From MED-G105 sp039819085 (GTDB lineage: Bacteria; Pseudomonadota; Alphaproteobacteria; Caulobacterales; Parvularculaceae), in contig JBCBSQ010000010.1 in NCBI GenBank assembly GCA_039819085.1, forward strand, positions 1-64,000: 64,000 nucleotides of DNA, written 5' to 3'. A model generated the notes under the pieces. The model searched no databases and had not been told where the DNA came from. It was given only the letters and a program-made list of their open reading frames with translations. Positions 1 to 7,605 of the stretch are shown piece after piece (the stretch's first letter is position 1; every line of letters begins with the position of its first letter). Position numbers and translations under genes: made by a program.

Positions 1-526
1 TGATGACGCCTTCGTTGCCGACTTTCTGCATGGCTTCAGCGATCATGTTGCCGATGTCAGATTCGCCGTTCGCTGAAATGGTGCCGACCTGAGCGATTTC
101 GCCTGAGTCTTTAACCTTCTTGGATTTTTTGCCGATGTTCTCAACGACTTGCACGACGGCTTTGTCGATGCCGCGCTTGAGGTCCATCGGGTTCATGCCA
201 GCGGCAACCGACTTCAGGCCTTCTTTGACGATGGCTTGGGCCAGAACGGTGGCGGTGGTAGTGCCGTCGCCGGCTTCATCATTGGTGCGGCTGGCGACTT
301 CTTTCACCATTTGGGCGCCCATGTTCTCGAACTTGTCTTCCAGCTCGATTTCCTTCGCGACGGTGACGCCGTCCTTCGTTGTGCGCGGCGCGCCGAAGGA
401 CTTGTCGATCACGACGTTCCGGCCCTTGGGGCCGAGCGTGACCTTCACCGCATTGGCGAGGATGTCGACGCCGCGGAGCATTTTTTCGCGGGCTTCGGCT
501 TCAAACTTGACTTCTTTCGCAGCCAT
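1..526 (-). CDS. groEL: 60 kDa chaperonin GroEL, N-terminal part (cut by window edge)
   Basis: Only the first 175 codons lie in the window; the frame stays open to base 1, so the gene continues off the left edge. The protein starts MAAKEVKFEAEAREKML and contains the equatorial-domain nucleotide-binding segment GDGTTTATVLA, typical of GroEL. In the cytoplasm GroEL forms the double-ring ATPase that folds proteins with the GroES lid. It lies 57 nt downstream of groES on the same strand, the usual bicistronic groESL order, so it should be co-transcribed from the CIRCE-controlled promoter upstream of groES. Confidence 0.97.
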   Translation of the reverse strand, partial: MAAKEVKFEAEAREKMLRGVDILANAVKVTLGPKGRNVVIDKSFGAPRTTKDGVTVAKEIELEDKFENMGAQMVKEVASRTNDEAGDGTTTATVLAQAIVKEGLKSVAAGMNPMDLKRGIDKAVVQVVENIGKKSKKVKDSGEIAQVGTISANGESDIGNMIAEAMQKVGNEGVI

Positions 527-583
527 TTCTCTTCAGTCTCCAGAGATTGAGGATTTGTTCTTTAGGCGAAACAGGCTCGGGCG

Positions 584-868
584 TTAGTCGATGATGCCGA
601 GAATGTCCGACTCCTTCATGATGAGAAGGTCTTCGCCGTCGATCTTCACTTCCGTGCCCGACCACTTGCCGAACAGGATCTTGTCGCCGGCCTTCACGTC
701 GAGCGGGATGGACTCGCCGTCGTCGTCCTTCGCGCCGGAGCCGACAGCCAGGACTTCGCCCTGCTGCGGCTTTTCCTTGGCGGTGTCAGGAATGATGATC
801 GAGCCAACTTTTTCGTCCTCTTCGATGCGACGGACGAGAACGCGGTCGTGGAGCGGTCGAAACGCCAT
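584..868 (-). CDS. groES: 10 kDa co-chaperonin GroES
   Basis: A 94-residue protein of normal GroES length, beginning MAFRPLHDRVLVRR with the characteristic I-I-I-P-D-T mobile-loop segment near residues 24-29 and the C-terminal E-S-D-I-L-G motif. It caps the GroEL ring during folding. It is the first gene of the groESL operon and is followed 57 nt later by groEL. A CIRCE inverted repeat and a heat-shock-like promoter lie about 70-130 nt upstream, so HrcA repression and probably RpoH activation are expected. Confidence 0.98.
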   Translation of the reverse strand: MAFRPLHDRVLVRRIEEDEKVGSIIIPDTAKEKPQQGEVLAVGSGAKDDDGESIPLDVKAGDKILFGKWSGTEVKIDGEDLLIMKESDILGIID

Positions 869-936
869 TTTGGTTTATCTCCCGATATGCATGCATTAGC
901 GGACGTCGGCGCCCGCGAAACGGGAGCGACGCCCTG

Positions 937-963
937 TTGGCACTCTTCGCTATTGAGTGCTGA
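937..963. promoter_or_regulatory. CIRCE operator (HrcA binding site) of groESL
   Basis: The inverted repeat TTGGCACTC - 9 nt - GAGTGCTGA differs at only one base per arm from the CIRCE consensus TTAGCACTC-N9-GAGTGCTAA and has the exact 9-nt spacer. It lies between the groESL promoter and groES, where HrcA binding would block transcription at normal temperature. Confidence 0.95.
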
Positions 964-968
964 TCGCG

Positions 969-997
969 CAGTTAGGGGCGGTGCGCCGTTGCGTCAA
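969..997 (-). promoter_or_regulatory. Predicted groESL promoter, sigma-32-like
   Basis: Read on the minus strand, CTTGACG is followed after a 17-nt spacer by TAACTG, preceded by CCCC. The CTTG element and the C-rich -10 region resemble alphaproteobacterial RpoH promoters (CTTG-N17-CYTAT). The predicted start would fall at the edge of the CIRCE operator. This is inferred from sequence only. Confidence 0.55.
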
Positions 998-1045
998 GGG
1001 GCGCGAATGCGGATTTGTTGGCTCTGGTCGGATCGAGCGTCCGCG

Positions 1046-1399
1046 TTAGTCGTCAGCGCTGAGCAGCGAGTCCTTTGGATACGACGCGTCAATCTGAAAG
1101 GAGTTCGCGTCTTTCGAGGCCAGCAAACTTGCGGCGGTTCGATGACACTCTTCAACGAAGGCGACGTTTCTCGCCGCAGACTCAATGTGGGCGGGTAGTT
1201 CCGCCAGGATCTTCCTTATTCTCGGATCAGCGCTCGAGAGATTCATCTCCCTGACAAATCGAACATAGGCGGCGGTCCCATTGCCCAACGCCTCTAGCGC
1301 GTTCCAAGCCGCTTGTTCCGCCGCGATGAGGCTTGCCTGATGCTCACGCAAGTCGACGACCTTTCGTCCGGGTCTTGGAATAGAGCTAACGGTGTCCAT
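1046..1399 (-). CDS. Hypothetical protein, 117 aa
   Basis: I do not recognise this protein. It is soluble, mostly helical in appearance, with two Cys-free N-terminal thirds and a C-terminal segment FVEECHRTAASLLASKDANSF; no signal peptide or membrane segment is visible. The ATG is supported by a good Shine-Dalgarno (GGAGGCGAG directly upstream). The gene stands alone between the groESL promoter region and the OmpA-like gene, transcribed in the same direction as groESL. Its reality rests on the ribosome binding site and length only. Confidence 0.5.
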   Translation of the reverse strand: MDTVSSIPRPGRKVVDLREHQASLIAAEQAAWNALEALGNGTAAYVRFVREMNLSSADPRIRKILAELPAHIESAARNVAFVEECHRTAASLLASKDANSFQIDASYPKDSLLSADD

Positions 1400-1614
1400 C
1401 TCGCCTCCGTGAATGACGTTCTGAAAGCCTCGTTTCGAATGTCGATCGAAGTCAACATTGTCGTTGCTCGCGGAGAATTGCCGTTTCGTAATGTCTGCGC
1501 CATGGCTCGCTCGCGCCTACAAACTGCCGATTTTTTCATGTCATTTCGTCACCAAAGCGCGATAAGCCACCGAGGGCTGCGCGCTTGCGGCGCATCAAAT
1601 GGAGTGTAAGTCCC

Positions 1615-2283
1615 ATGCGGAAACTCATTATTTTATCGATGGCGGCGGCGACCCTTGCAGCCGGCTGTTCAACGAACCCCTACACTGGCGAGCGTCGCGT
1701 CAGCCGTGTCGGCACGAGCGCGGCCGGCGGGGCCGCGGCGGGCGCGGCGGCGGGCGCCGTTCTTGGCGAAGTGATCGGCGACAGGGCCGGAAAGGGCGCG
1801 GCGATCGGCGCCGGCGTCGGCGCGCTCGCCGGGCTTGGCATCGGCGCCTACCAGGAGCGCCAGCTCTCCAAGCTGCGCGAACAACTGGCCGGCACCGGGG
1901 TTTCGGTCACGAAGGATGGCGACAACATTTTCCTCAACATGCCTTCGGACGTGACCTTCAATGTCGATCAGGCCGACATCCGTCCGGCCTTCTACGACAA
2001 GTTGAACTCGGTGGCGCTTATCTTCCAGGAGTACGACAAGACCACGGTTACGATCCGGGGCCATGCCGATTCCACCGGGTCAGACGCCTACAACCAGCAG
2101 CTCTCCGAACGTCGGGCCCTGTCGGTGTCCCGGTACATCTCATCCCAGGGCGTCGAGCCTGCGCGCCTGCGCGCGCTTGGCTTTGGCGAAAGCGCCCCGA
2201 TCGCGAGCAATGACAGTGAAGCGGGACGCGCCGCGAACCGCCGCGTCGAGATCGTGATCGATCCGATCGAAAGCCGGTTTTGA
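1615..2283 (+). CDS. OmpA-family outer-membrane lipoprotein with glycine-zipper domain
   Basis: Starts at the ATG at 1615 rather than an upstream in-frame start, because GGAG lies 10 nt before it and the lipoprotein signal then begins at residue 1 (MRKLIILSMAAATLAAGC, lipobox LAAGC). Residues about 35-75 form an Ala/Gly-rich glycine zipper (repeated GAAAGA and GAGVGA patterns). The C-terminal 110 residues are an OmpA/MotB peptidoglycan-binding domain, with the conserved G-H-A-D-S-T-G and R-A-x-x-V loop and N-R-R-V-E at the end. It probably anchors the outer membrane to peptidoglycan, similar to YiaD. A strong terminator follows 80 nt downstream, so it is monocistronic. Confidence 0.9.
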   Translation: MRKLIILSMAAATLAAGCSTNPYTGERRVSRVGTSAAGGAAAGAAAGAVLGEVIGDRAGKGAAIGAGVGALAGLGIGAYQERQLSKLREQLAGTGVSVTKDGDNIFLNMPSDVTFNVDQADIRPAFYDKLNSVALIFQEYDKTTVTIRGHADSTGSDAYNQQLSERRALSVSRYISSQGVEPARLRALGFGESAPIASNDSEAGRAANRRVEIVIDPIESRF

Positions 2284-2363
2284 TCGCGATGCGCGTTAAC
2301 GTCTTGACGCCCTGACGCTTTGGCGCTTTGGCGGGCGGAACGCTTGCTTCGTTAAGAGATTTT

Positions 2364-2398
2364 AAACCGCCTGCGGATGCTCCGCAGGCGGTTTTCTT
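2364..2398 (+). terminator. Rho-independent terminator after the OmpA-like gene
   Basis: A perfect 14-bp stem (AAACCGCCTGCGGA / TCCGCAGGCGGTTT) with a 3-nt loop is followed by a T-rich tail TTTTCTT. The A-rich left flank means it may work in both directions. Confidence 0.92.
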
Positions 2399-2555
2399 GT
2401 TGATCCGGAGAGATTATTTCCATCTCGTAATGTTCGTTTGCCGATCAGCTCTGCGGATCCTTAATCGCGTGGCAACCACGCCCCCTTAGCCTGACCTTCT
2501 GGCGCGTCCGGAGCAGTTGCGGGACAGCCGTGACGCGCAAGGCATGGGGGCCGAT

Positions 2556-3431
2556 ATGACAAATGTGAGCGACGCAAATCTGGACGCGACCTTCGACGAA
2601 ACGGTCGCTGCGTTGAAAGGGATCTCCGACCTCGACGCGTCGACTGATTTTGAGACGCTTTCGCGCGTTAAGGACGCGATCCTTGAGGGCCGCATCGAAC
2701 TCTACCTGCAGCCGATCGTCAGCCTCCCGCAACGCAAGCCTCGTTTCTACGAAGCGTTCTCCAGGCTCCGCGACGCCGACGGCGACATACTGAAGCCGGC
2801 GAGCTACATCGAAGCGGCGGAGCGCGCGAACCGGATCGGCGTCATCGACAATCTCATCCTGACCCGGTGCGTCGACGCGATCCGCCGACGCAGCCGCGTC
2901 GATCCGCATCTGGTCGTCTTCTGCAACATTTCGCCGGCGACACTGTTCGACAGCGAATTCTTTGCTCAGTTCACGTCGTTTCTTGAGGCGAACGCGGATA
3001 TTGCGGGCAATCTCGTCTTTGAATTCACCTACCCCTCCATCCACATGATGCACCCGCGGGTGGAGCGAAACATAGCGGAGATCGCCGCGCGGGGGTTTGC
3101 GTTCTCGGTGGACCACATGCATTGCATCGATCTTGACTGGGAGTCGCTTCGGGCGCGCAACTTCCGCTTCGTCAAGGCGAGCGCGCGCATGCTGCTCGGC
3201 GCTGAAAGCGCGCCGCGCGATGACGTGGCCGACGCAAGGTTCCGCTTGTTGCGGGACTTTCGAAGCCGCGTTCGGGATTGCGGCATCGATGTGATCGCGG
3301 AGAAGATCGAACGCGAAGCGGACATGCCGGGGATCCTGTCGATCGGCCTCGACTATGGACAGGGACACCTGTTTGGCGCGCCGCGTCCGGCGGACCACTA
3401 TCTCAGCGCGCTCCGTCCTGTAGAGGTCTGA
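2556..3431 (+). CDS. Degenerate EAL-domain protein
   Basis: A 291-residue soluble protein whose C-terminal ~240 residues follow the EAL phosphodiesterase fold: LYLQPIV, YEAFSRL in place of EALLR, CNISP, FEFT, FVKAS and AEKIE. The catalytic set is incomplete. The EAL loop reads E-A-F and the DDFG loop reads V-D-H-M, losing the second metal-binding aspartate, so it is more likely a c-di-GMP binding or scaffolding protein than an active hydrolase. It resembles the EAL part of TipF-like alphaproteobacterial proteins but has no membrane helices. ATG 2556 is chosen because GGGGG lies 6 nt upstream; in-frame TTG 2517 and ATG 2544 are alternatives. It precedes the HAD and ribF genes on the same strand. 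Confidence 0.8.
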   Translation: MTNVSDANLDATFDETVAALKGISDLDASTDFETLSRVKDAILEGRIELYLQPIVSLPQRKPRFYEAFSRLRDADGDILKPASYIEAAERANRIGVIDNLILTRCVDAIRRRSRVDPHLVVFCNISPATLFDSEFFAQFTSFLEANADIAGNLVFEFTYPSIHMMHPRVERNIAEIAARGFAFSVDHMHCIDLDWESLRARNFRFVKASARMLLGAESAPRDDVADARFRLLRDFRSRVRDCGIDVIAEKIEREADMPGILSIGLDYGQGHLFGAPRPADHYLSALRPVEV

Positions 3432-3514
3432 TCAAGAGGCCGCCCGCGCTTGCGACGCGGTCCCGCCGTCGGGCGGCTTGACGCCCTTCGCCGCGCCGTC
3501 CTACCGATCCCCTC

Positions 3515-4357
3515 ATGTCCGCCCCGCCTTTCATTGACGGCCTTTCGAGCCTCGCTGAGCGTTATGACGCGCTTCTGTGCGACGCATGGGGCGTTATTCA
3601 CGACGGCCGCAAGGTGTTCCCCGGCGTCGAAGACGCATTGACCAGGTTCCGCCGCGAGCGCGGTCCCGTCATTATTCTCACCAATGCGCCAAAGCCCGCC
3701 GCCGCGATCGGACCGCAGCTTGACGCCCTCGGCCTGTCGCGGAGCGCCTATGACGCGATCGTCACGTCCGGGGAGGCGACCCGCGCCGAGATAATGCAGC
3801 GCGCGCCCGGGCCGGCGTTTCGCATTGGTTGGGATACTGATGCAGTGCTCTACGAAGGAACTGGCGCCGTGTTTTCGGCTATCGCCGAGGCGCGGTTTAT
3901 CGTCTGTACAGGGCTTGCGAAGGAGTATGGCTACGATCCTGAGGCGTATCGTCCTCTGCTCCGGGAAGCGGCGGCCGCGCGCAAGGAAATGATCTGCGCC
4001 AATCCCGACATTGTTGTGCGGTGGAAAGGCGAACTCATGTATTGCGCCGGCGCCGTCGCCCGCGTCTATGAGGAGTTGGGCGGTCCGGTGATCTATGCGG
4101 GAAAGCCGCATCCTGCGGTCTATGACTTGAGCCTTCGGCGCATCTCCGAGGCCCGCGCCGAGGCCGATCGGAGCCGCATTCTTGCAATTGGGGACGGCGC
4201 CGGTACTGATATTCTGGGAGCGAATGAACAGGGCTTTGACGCCGTCTATGTGGTTGGCGACGGGGGCGTTCATGTGGGCGGGGACGAAGCGGTCGCGGAC
4301 GCCCTGGCGCAGGCCGGCGCGCGCGCCACGGCGGCGATGCGGGGGCTGAAATGGTGA
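3515..4357 (+). CDS. TIGR01459-type class IIA HAD hydrolase
   Basis: A 280-residue cytoplasmic HAD-superfamily phosphatase. Motif I is LLCDAWGVIHDG near the N terminus, motif II is IILTNAP, the class IIA cap contains GKPHPAVYD, and motif IV is IGDGAGTDILGA. The length and motif set match the alphaproteobacterial TIGR01459 family, whose substrate is unknown; NagD-like sugar phosphate or nucleotide phosphatase activity is only a guess. It overlaps ribF by 7 nt, implying translational coupling and a possible link with flavin or nucleotide phosphate metabolism. Confidence 0.9.
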   Translation: MSAPPFIDGLSSLAERYDALLCDAWGVIHDGRKVFPGVEDALTRFRRERGPVIILTNAPKPAAAIGPQLDALGLSRSAYDAIVTSGEATRAEIMQRAPGPAFRIGWDTDAVLYEGTGAVFSAIAEARFIVCTGLAKEYGYDPEAYRPLLREAAAARKEMICANPDIVVRWKGELMYCAGAVARVYEELGGPVIYAGKPHPAVYDLSLRRISEARAEADRSRILAIGDGAGTDILGANEQGFDAVYVVGDGGVHVGGDEAVADALAQAGARATAAMRGLKW

Positions 4358-5268
4358 GCGCGGACGGCGCGCCAATCGTGGCGGCGATCGGCAATTTTGA
4401 CGGCGTGCATCTGGGGCACCGTCGATTGATCGTTGAAACGGCGCGACTCGCCGCTGATGTCGGCGCCGCGCCTGGCGCGGTGGTTTTCGATCCGCACCCG
4501 CGCCGCTTTTTTCAGCCTGACGCGGCGCCGTTTCGGATCAGCGCCGCTGATGATCGCGATGCGCTCCTGATGCAGGCGGGCGCTGCGCGCGTCATCCGAC
4601 TGCCCTTTGACGCGGATCTCGCGGCGATGACGCCACGGGAATTTGTGATTGACGTTCTGAAGGCGCGTCTCGGCCTCGCCGGCGTGGCGACGGGGTCGGA
4701 GTTCCGCTTTGGCAAGGGACGAGTCGGGACAAGTGAGGACTTGAAAGAGATCTGCGAGGAGGCGGGGCTCGCGTATCGCGCGATCGACCCGCTTTCGGAC
4801 GAGGCCGGCCGCGGCGGCGGGAAAGTCGGGTCAAGCGGCGTGCGCGAAGCGATCCGCGCCGGCGATATGGCGTCGGCGGCCTCGATGCTGGGGCGGTTAT
4901 GGTCCGTATCGGGAGTGGTGGAGGAGGGGCGGCGCCTCGGCCGGACGATTGGCTTTCCCACCGCCAATCTTCGGCTAGGCGACATAGTTGAACCTAGAAA
5001 AGGCGTATACGCCGTGCGCGTAGCGTCCGCTGGCGGCGTTTCGGACGGCGTCGCCAATTTCGGCCGCCGACCCACTGTGGGCTCGGATGCGCCGCTGCTT
5101 GAGGCGCATCTGTTCGATTTCGACGGCGACCTTTACGGCGCCGAGATCGAAGTGCGATTTGCCGCTTTCCTGCGCGACGAAGTGAAGTTCGATGGCGTTG
5201 ACGCCTTGAAGGCGCAGATCGCGATCGACGCTGAGGACGCGCGCCGGGCGCTCACTCGGTTGAGCTGA
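4351..5268 (+). CDS. ribF: Bifunctional riboflavin kinase / FAD synthetase
   Basis: A 305-residue protein with the N-terminal FMN adenylyltransferase domain (GNFDGVHLGHRRL at residues 14-26, the nucleotidyltransferase HxGH-type motif) and a C-terminal riboflavin kinase domain (GRTIGFPTANL around residue 197, then GVYAVRV and NFGRRPT). It converts riboflavin to FMN and then FAD in the cytoplasm. It overlaps the upstream HAD gene by 7 nt and converges with the DUF2799 gene, overlapping its 3' end by 17 nt. Confidence 0.97.
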   Translation: MVSADGAPIVAAIGNFDGVHLGHRRLIVETARLAADVGAAPGAVVFDPHPRRFFQPDAAPFRISAADDRDALLMQAGAARVIRLPFDADLAAMTPREFVIDVLKARLGLAGVATGSEFRFGKGRVGTSEDLKEICEEAGLAYRAIDPLSDEAGRGGGKVGSSGVREAIRAGDMASAASMLGRLWSVSGVVEEGRRLGRTIGFPTANLRLGDIVEPRKGVYAVRVASAGGVSDGVANFGRRPTVGSDAPLLEAHLFDFDGDLYGAEIEVRFAAFLRDEVKFDGVDALKAQIAIDAEDARRALTRLS

Positions 5269-5932
5269 TCAGGCCGGCGGCGACCAGTTCGGCCTTATAG
5301 GCGGCGAGCTCGGCCGCCGCCGTCGCCGCTTTCTGGCTGAGCTTCGGCAACGCCGCGTCAAGGCGACGCAATTCGCCGACATGGTATTCGACATCGGAAC
5401 GCGCCGCCGTGACGTCAGAGCCCGCCGCATAAGGGTCGTTGAGCCGATTGCGCGCGACCTTCAGGCTGAACTTGTTCATGTCGAAGTCTTTGAGCGCTTT
5501 TTGATGCCGGCTCGCGGCGTCTTCGGCGGCCGCCTCCATGCGGCGCAGCTTTTCGCCGAGGCCATAGGCGGTCAGGAACGCGGCGGTTTCCTCGGCGGCG
5601 CAGACGTCTTCGTACTTCAGGGCGTCGCGTCCGGCGTGGAACCCGCCGGCGGCGGTGCAGTAAGCGGCGAGCCCGGCGCCGTAGCCCTCGTCGTAAAGGT
5701 CTCGCCTGACCGGCGCGTCGGCGTCTTCACACTGATCGGCGCGGCTCTTGAAAGCGCCTTTTCGCGCGCCGACGAGACCGTCCTCCTGGCCGAGACTGAA
5801 CCAGTCAGCCTCCGCGCAAGCGAGCGGGCCTGGCGATCCAGCGCATGCCGCGACGGCCAGGGCCGCGGCGACGACGGAGATCCCTCGCACTGCGCTGCGT
5901 CGCGATCGCGCGAAGGCGTTTCGATTTACCAT
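5252..5932 (-). CDS. DUF2799 lipoprotein
   Basis: The ATG at 5932 gives a lipoprotein signal ending in LAVAACAGS; upstream in-frame starts would place 40 charged residues before it. The mature protein shows the DUF2799 pattern: W-F-x-L-G-x-E-D-G, C-E-D, Y-D-E-G-Y-x-x-G-L-x-x-Y-C and a glycine-rich segment ending Y-E-D-V-C. A predicted coiled coil follows (EKLRRMEAAAEDAASRHQ and onward). It is therefore a periplasmic, outer-membrane-anchored protein of unknown function. Upstream ribosome binding is weak, so the start is moderately certain. Confidence 0.75.
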   Translation of the reverse strand: MVNRNAFARSRRSAVRGISVVAAALAVAACAGSPGPLACAEADWFSLGQEDGLVGARKGAFKSRADQCEDADAPVRRDLYDEGYGAGLAAYCTAAGGFHAGRDALKYEDVCAAEETAAFLTAYGLGEKLRRMEAAAEDAASRHQKALKDFDMNKFSLKVARNRLNDPYAAGSDVTAARSDVEYHVGELRRLDAALPKLSQKAATAAAELAAYKAELVAAGLISSTE

Positions 5933-6129
5933 CACATGCCTGCGACTAATGGTGGTTCGATCAGCCAACGCGCGAGACTCTGGCGCGGATTTCGCTTGTT
6001 TTGCAAGGGCGAAAACGCCGGTTTGGCGGTTACCGCGCGCCACAAAGTCGCCTTTTTCCATGGCCTATATGGCGTGGGCGGGGGAGGCGCCTGTCGGTGA
6101 ATGGCCGATAACAGATGAGGCGACGTCAC

Positions 6130-7350
6130 ATGCCGCACACATCCAGCCGCCCTAGTGGCCGCACTCGTTACGCCGCGCCGCGCCGAACGGCGCGCAACCT
6201 CCTGGCTTGCCTTCTGAGCGCCGCGGCGTGTCTGGCGGCGTTCGCCGCCACGCCGACGCCGGCGGAGGCGCGCGGACCCGGCTATTGGGGCGGCGGATAT
6301 TACGGCGGCTTCGCCGGCGGTCGCAGGTTTTATGGCGGCCGGCGATTTTACGGTGGCCGGCGGATTTATGGCGGCAGGGGCTTTTACGGCGGCCGGGGTT
6401 TTTATCGACGCGGACTATACGGACGCCGCTTTTATCGGGGCGGCTTTTATGGTCCCCGCTACTTTTACGGCCCGCGCTTCCGACGCGGCTTCTACGGGCC
6501 TCGCTTCTACGGTTATCGTGGCGGCATTGGTCCTGCGGAGGCGTTCGGGATCACCGCAGGCATCATCGGCGGGGCGATCCTGATCGATCGCGCGCTTGAT
6601 GACCGTTATCGCCAGCCGACGCGCGAAGTCGTCTATCTGCCACAATACCCTGCGGACTATGACTACCGGCGCGACGGGCCACGCGACCTCGACCCCGACT
6701 TCCGGCGTCAGGACGATGATTTCGAATCTGGCGTCAGGTTCCGCGGCCGATCGCAGGACGCGGATCGCGACTCGGCGGCCGACCTTGAGGAAGAGCGCCG
6801 CAGACTGGAGGCGGAGCGTCAGGCGTTCGCCGAAGAGCGCGCGCGGTTTGAAGAAGAGCGCCGGCGCTATCTTCTGGAGCGCGACCTCAATGATCCGGCG
6901 GACGATCCCGAGATCGAGCTGGAGGATGACTCGCAGCTGCCGCCTGATTTTGAGGAGGAGGACCTGCGTCAGTCGCCGATCCGTCCTGTCCCGCGAACCG
7001 CGCCGCGCCGGGCCCCGAACGTTGAAGCGCGCCGGCCTCGCGCGCCGGAGTTTGAACGCGGTCCGGAGCCTGATGACGGCCTCGATGAGGAGCTCCTTGG
7101 CGCGCCGGACGCCCAGGCGAGGAGGATCGCATTCGCTGAATGTGCGGCTGAAGTGCGCCGGATCGCAACCGCTGAGGGGTTGATGGTCGCGCTGCCGGAT
7201 GTCCCGACCGAAGCGCCGGTGGCGCTTGATGATCGCACTTTCAGGCTCTCGGCCTCGTTCACCGCCGAAGTCGACGGCGGTGACAGCTATCGGCGCTTGA
7301 TGCTTTGTGATGTGGACGGGCGCGGCGTGAAACGGCTTGAGATTGTCTAG
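6130..7350 (+). CDS. Exported Gly/Arg/Tyr-repeat protein with coiled coil
   Basis: Start ATG 6130 is preceded by GAGGCG at a normal distance; an ATG at 6115 is the alternative. A signal peptide (hydrophobic LLACLLSAAACLAAFA, cleavage near AEA-RG) is followed by about 80 residues of short repeats of the type GGRRFYGG and RGFYGPRFY. A glycine-rich hydrophobic segment (FGITAGIIGGAILI) comes next, then an acidic region, a strongly charged coiled coil (repeated EEERRR / EAERQAF) and a C-terminal domain with two Cys. I do not recognise a family for the whole protein. An extracytoplasmic structural or surface-binding role is plausible but unproven. Confidence 0.75.
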   Translation: MPHTSSRPSGRTRYAAPRRTARNLLACLLSAAACLAAFAATPTPAEARGPGYWGGGYYGGFAGGRRFYGGRRFYGGRRIYGGRGFYGGRGFYRRGLYGRRFYRGGFYGPRYFYGPRFRRGFYGPRFYGYRGGIGPAEAFGITAGIIGGAILIDRALDDRYRQPTREVVYLPQYPADYDYRRDGPRDLDPDFRRQDDDFESGVRFRGRSQDADRDSAADLEEERRRLEAERQAFAEERARFEEERRRYLLERDLNDPADDPEIELEDDSQLPPDFEEEDLRQSPIRPVPRTAPRRAPNVEARRPRAPEFERGPEPDDGLDEELLGAPDAQARRIAFAECAAEVRRIATAEGLMVALPDVPTEAPVALDDRTFRLSASFTAEVDGGDSYRRLMLCDVDGRGVKRLEIV

Positions 7351-7605
7351 CGTCCTGAGCGGCGGGCGCCATGGCGCGTCTGCCTGAATGGTGATATCCG
7401 ATCGGTCATGTGTAGATATTCTGCATGCGCCCGCGCCTTGATGGCCATTCGAATTAGCCGCCCGGCCTGACGGCCGGCGCGTCGGCGGGGTGCGCCTCGG
7501 CTTGACGCGCGCCGCGGGACCGGGTTCTTCCTTCGCCTTAAGAGTCGCCCGAACCGCCGCGGGATGTCCGCGCGCGCGTTCGCCCCGCCATATGAGACCT
7601 TGATT

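Noticed and set aside
2445..3398. 317-codon minus-strand frame opposite the EAL gene
   Set aside because: The plus strand encodes clear EAL-like motifs; the minus translation has no family features.
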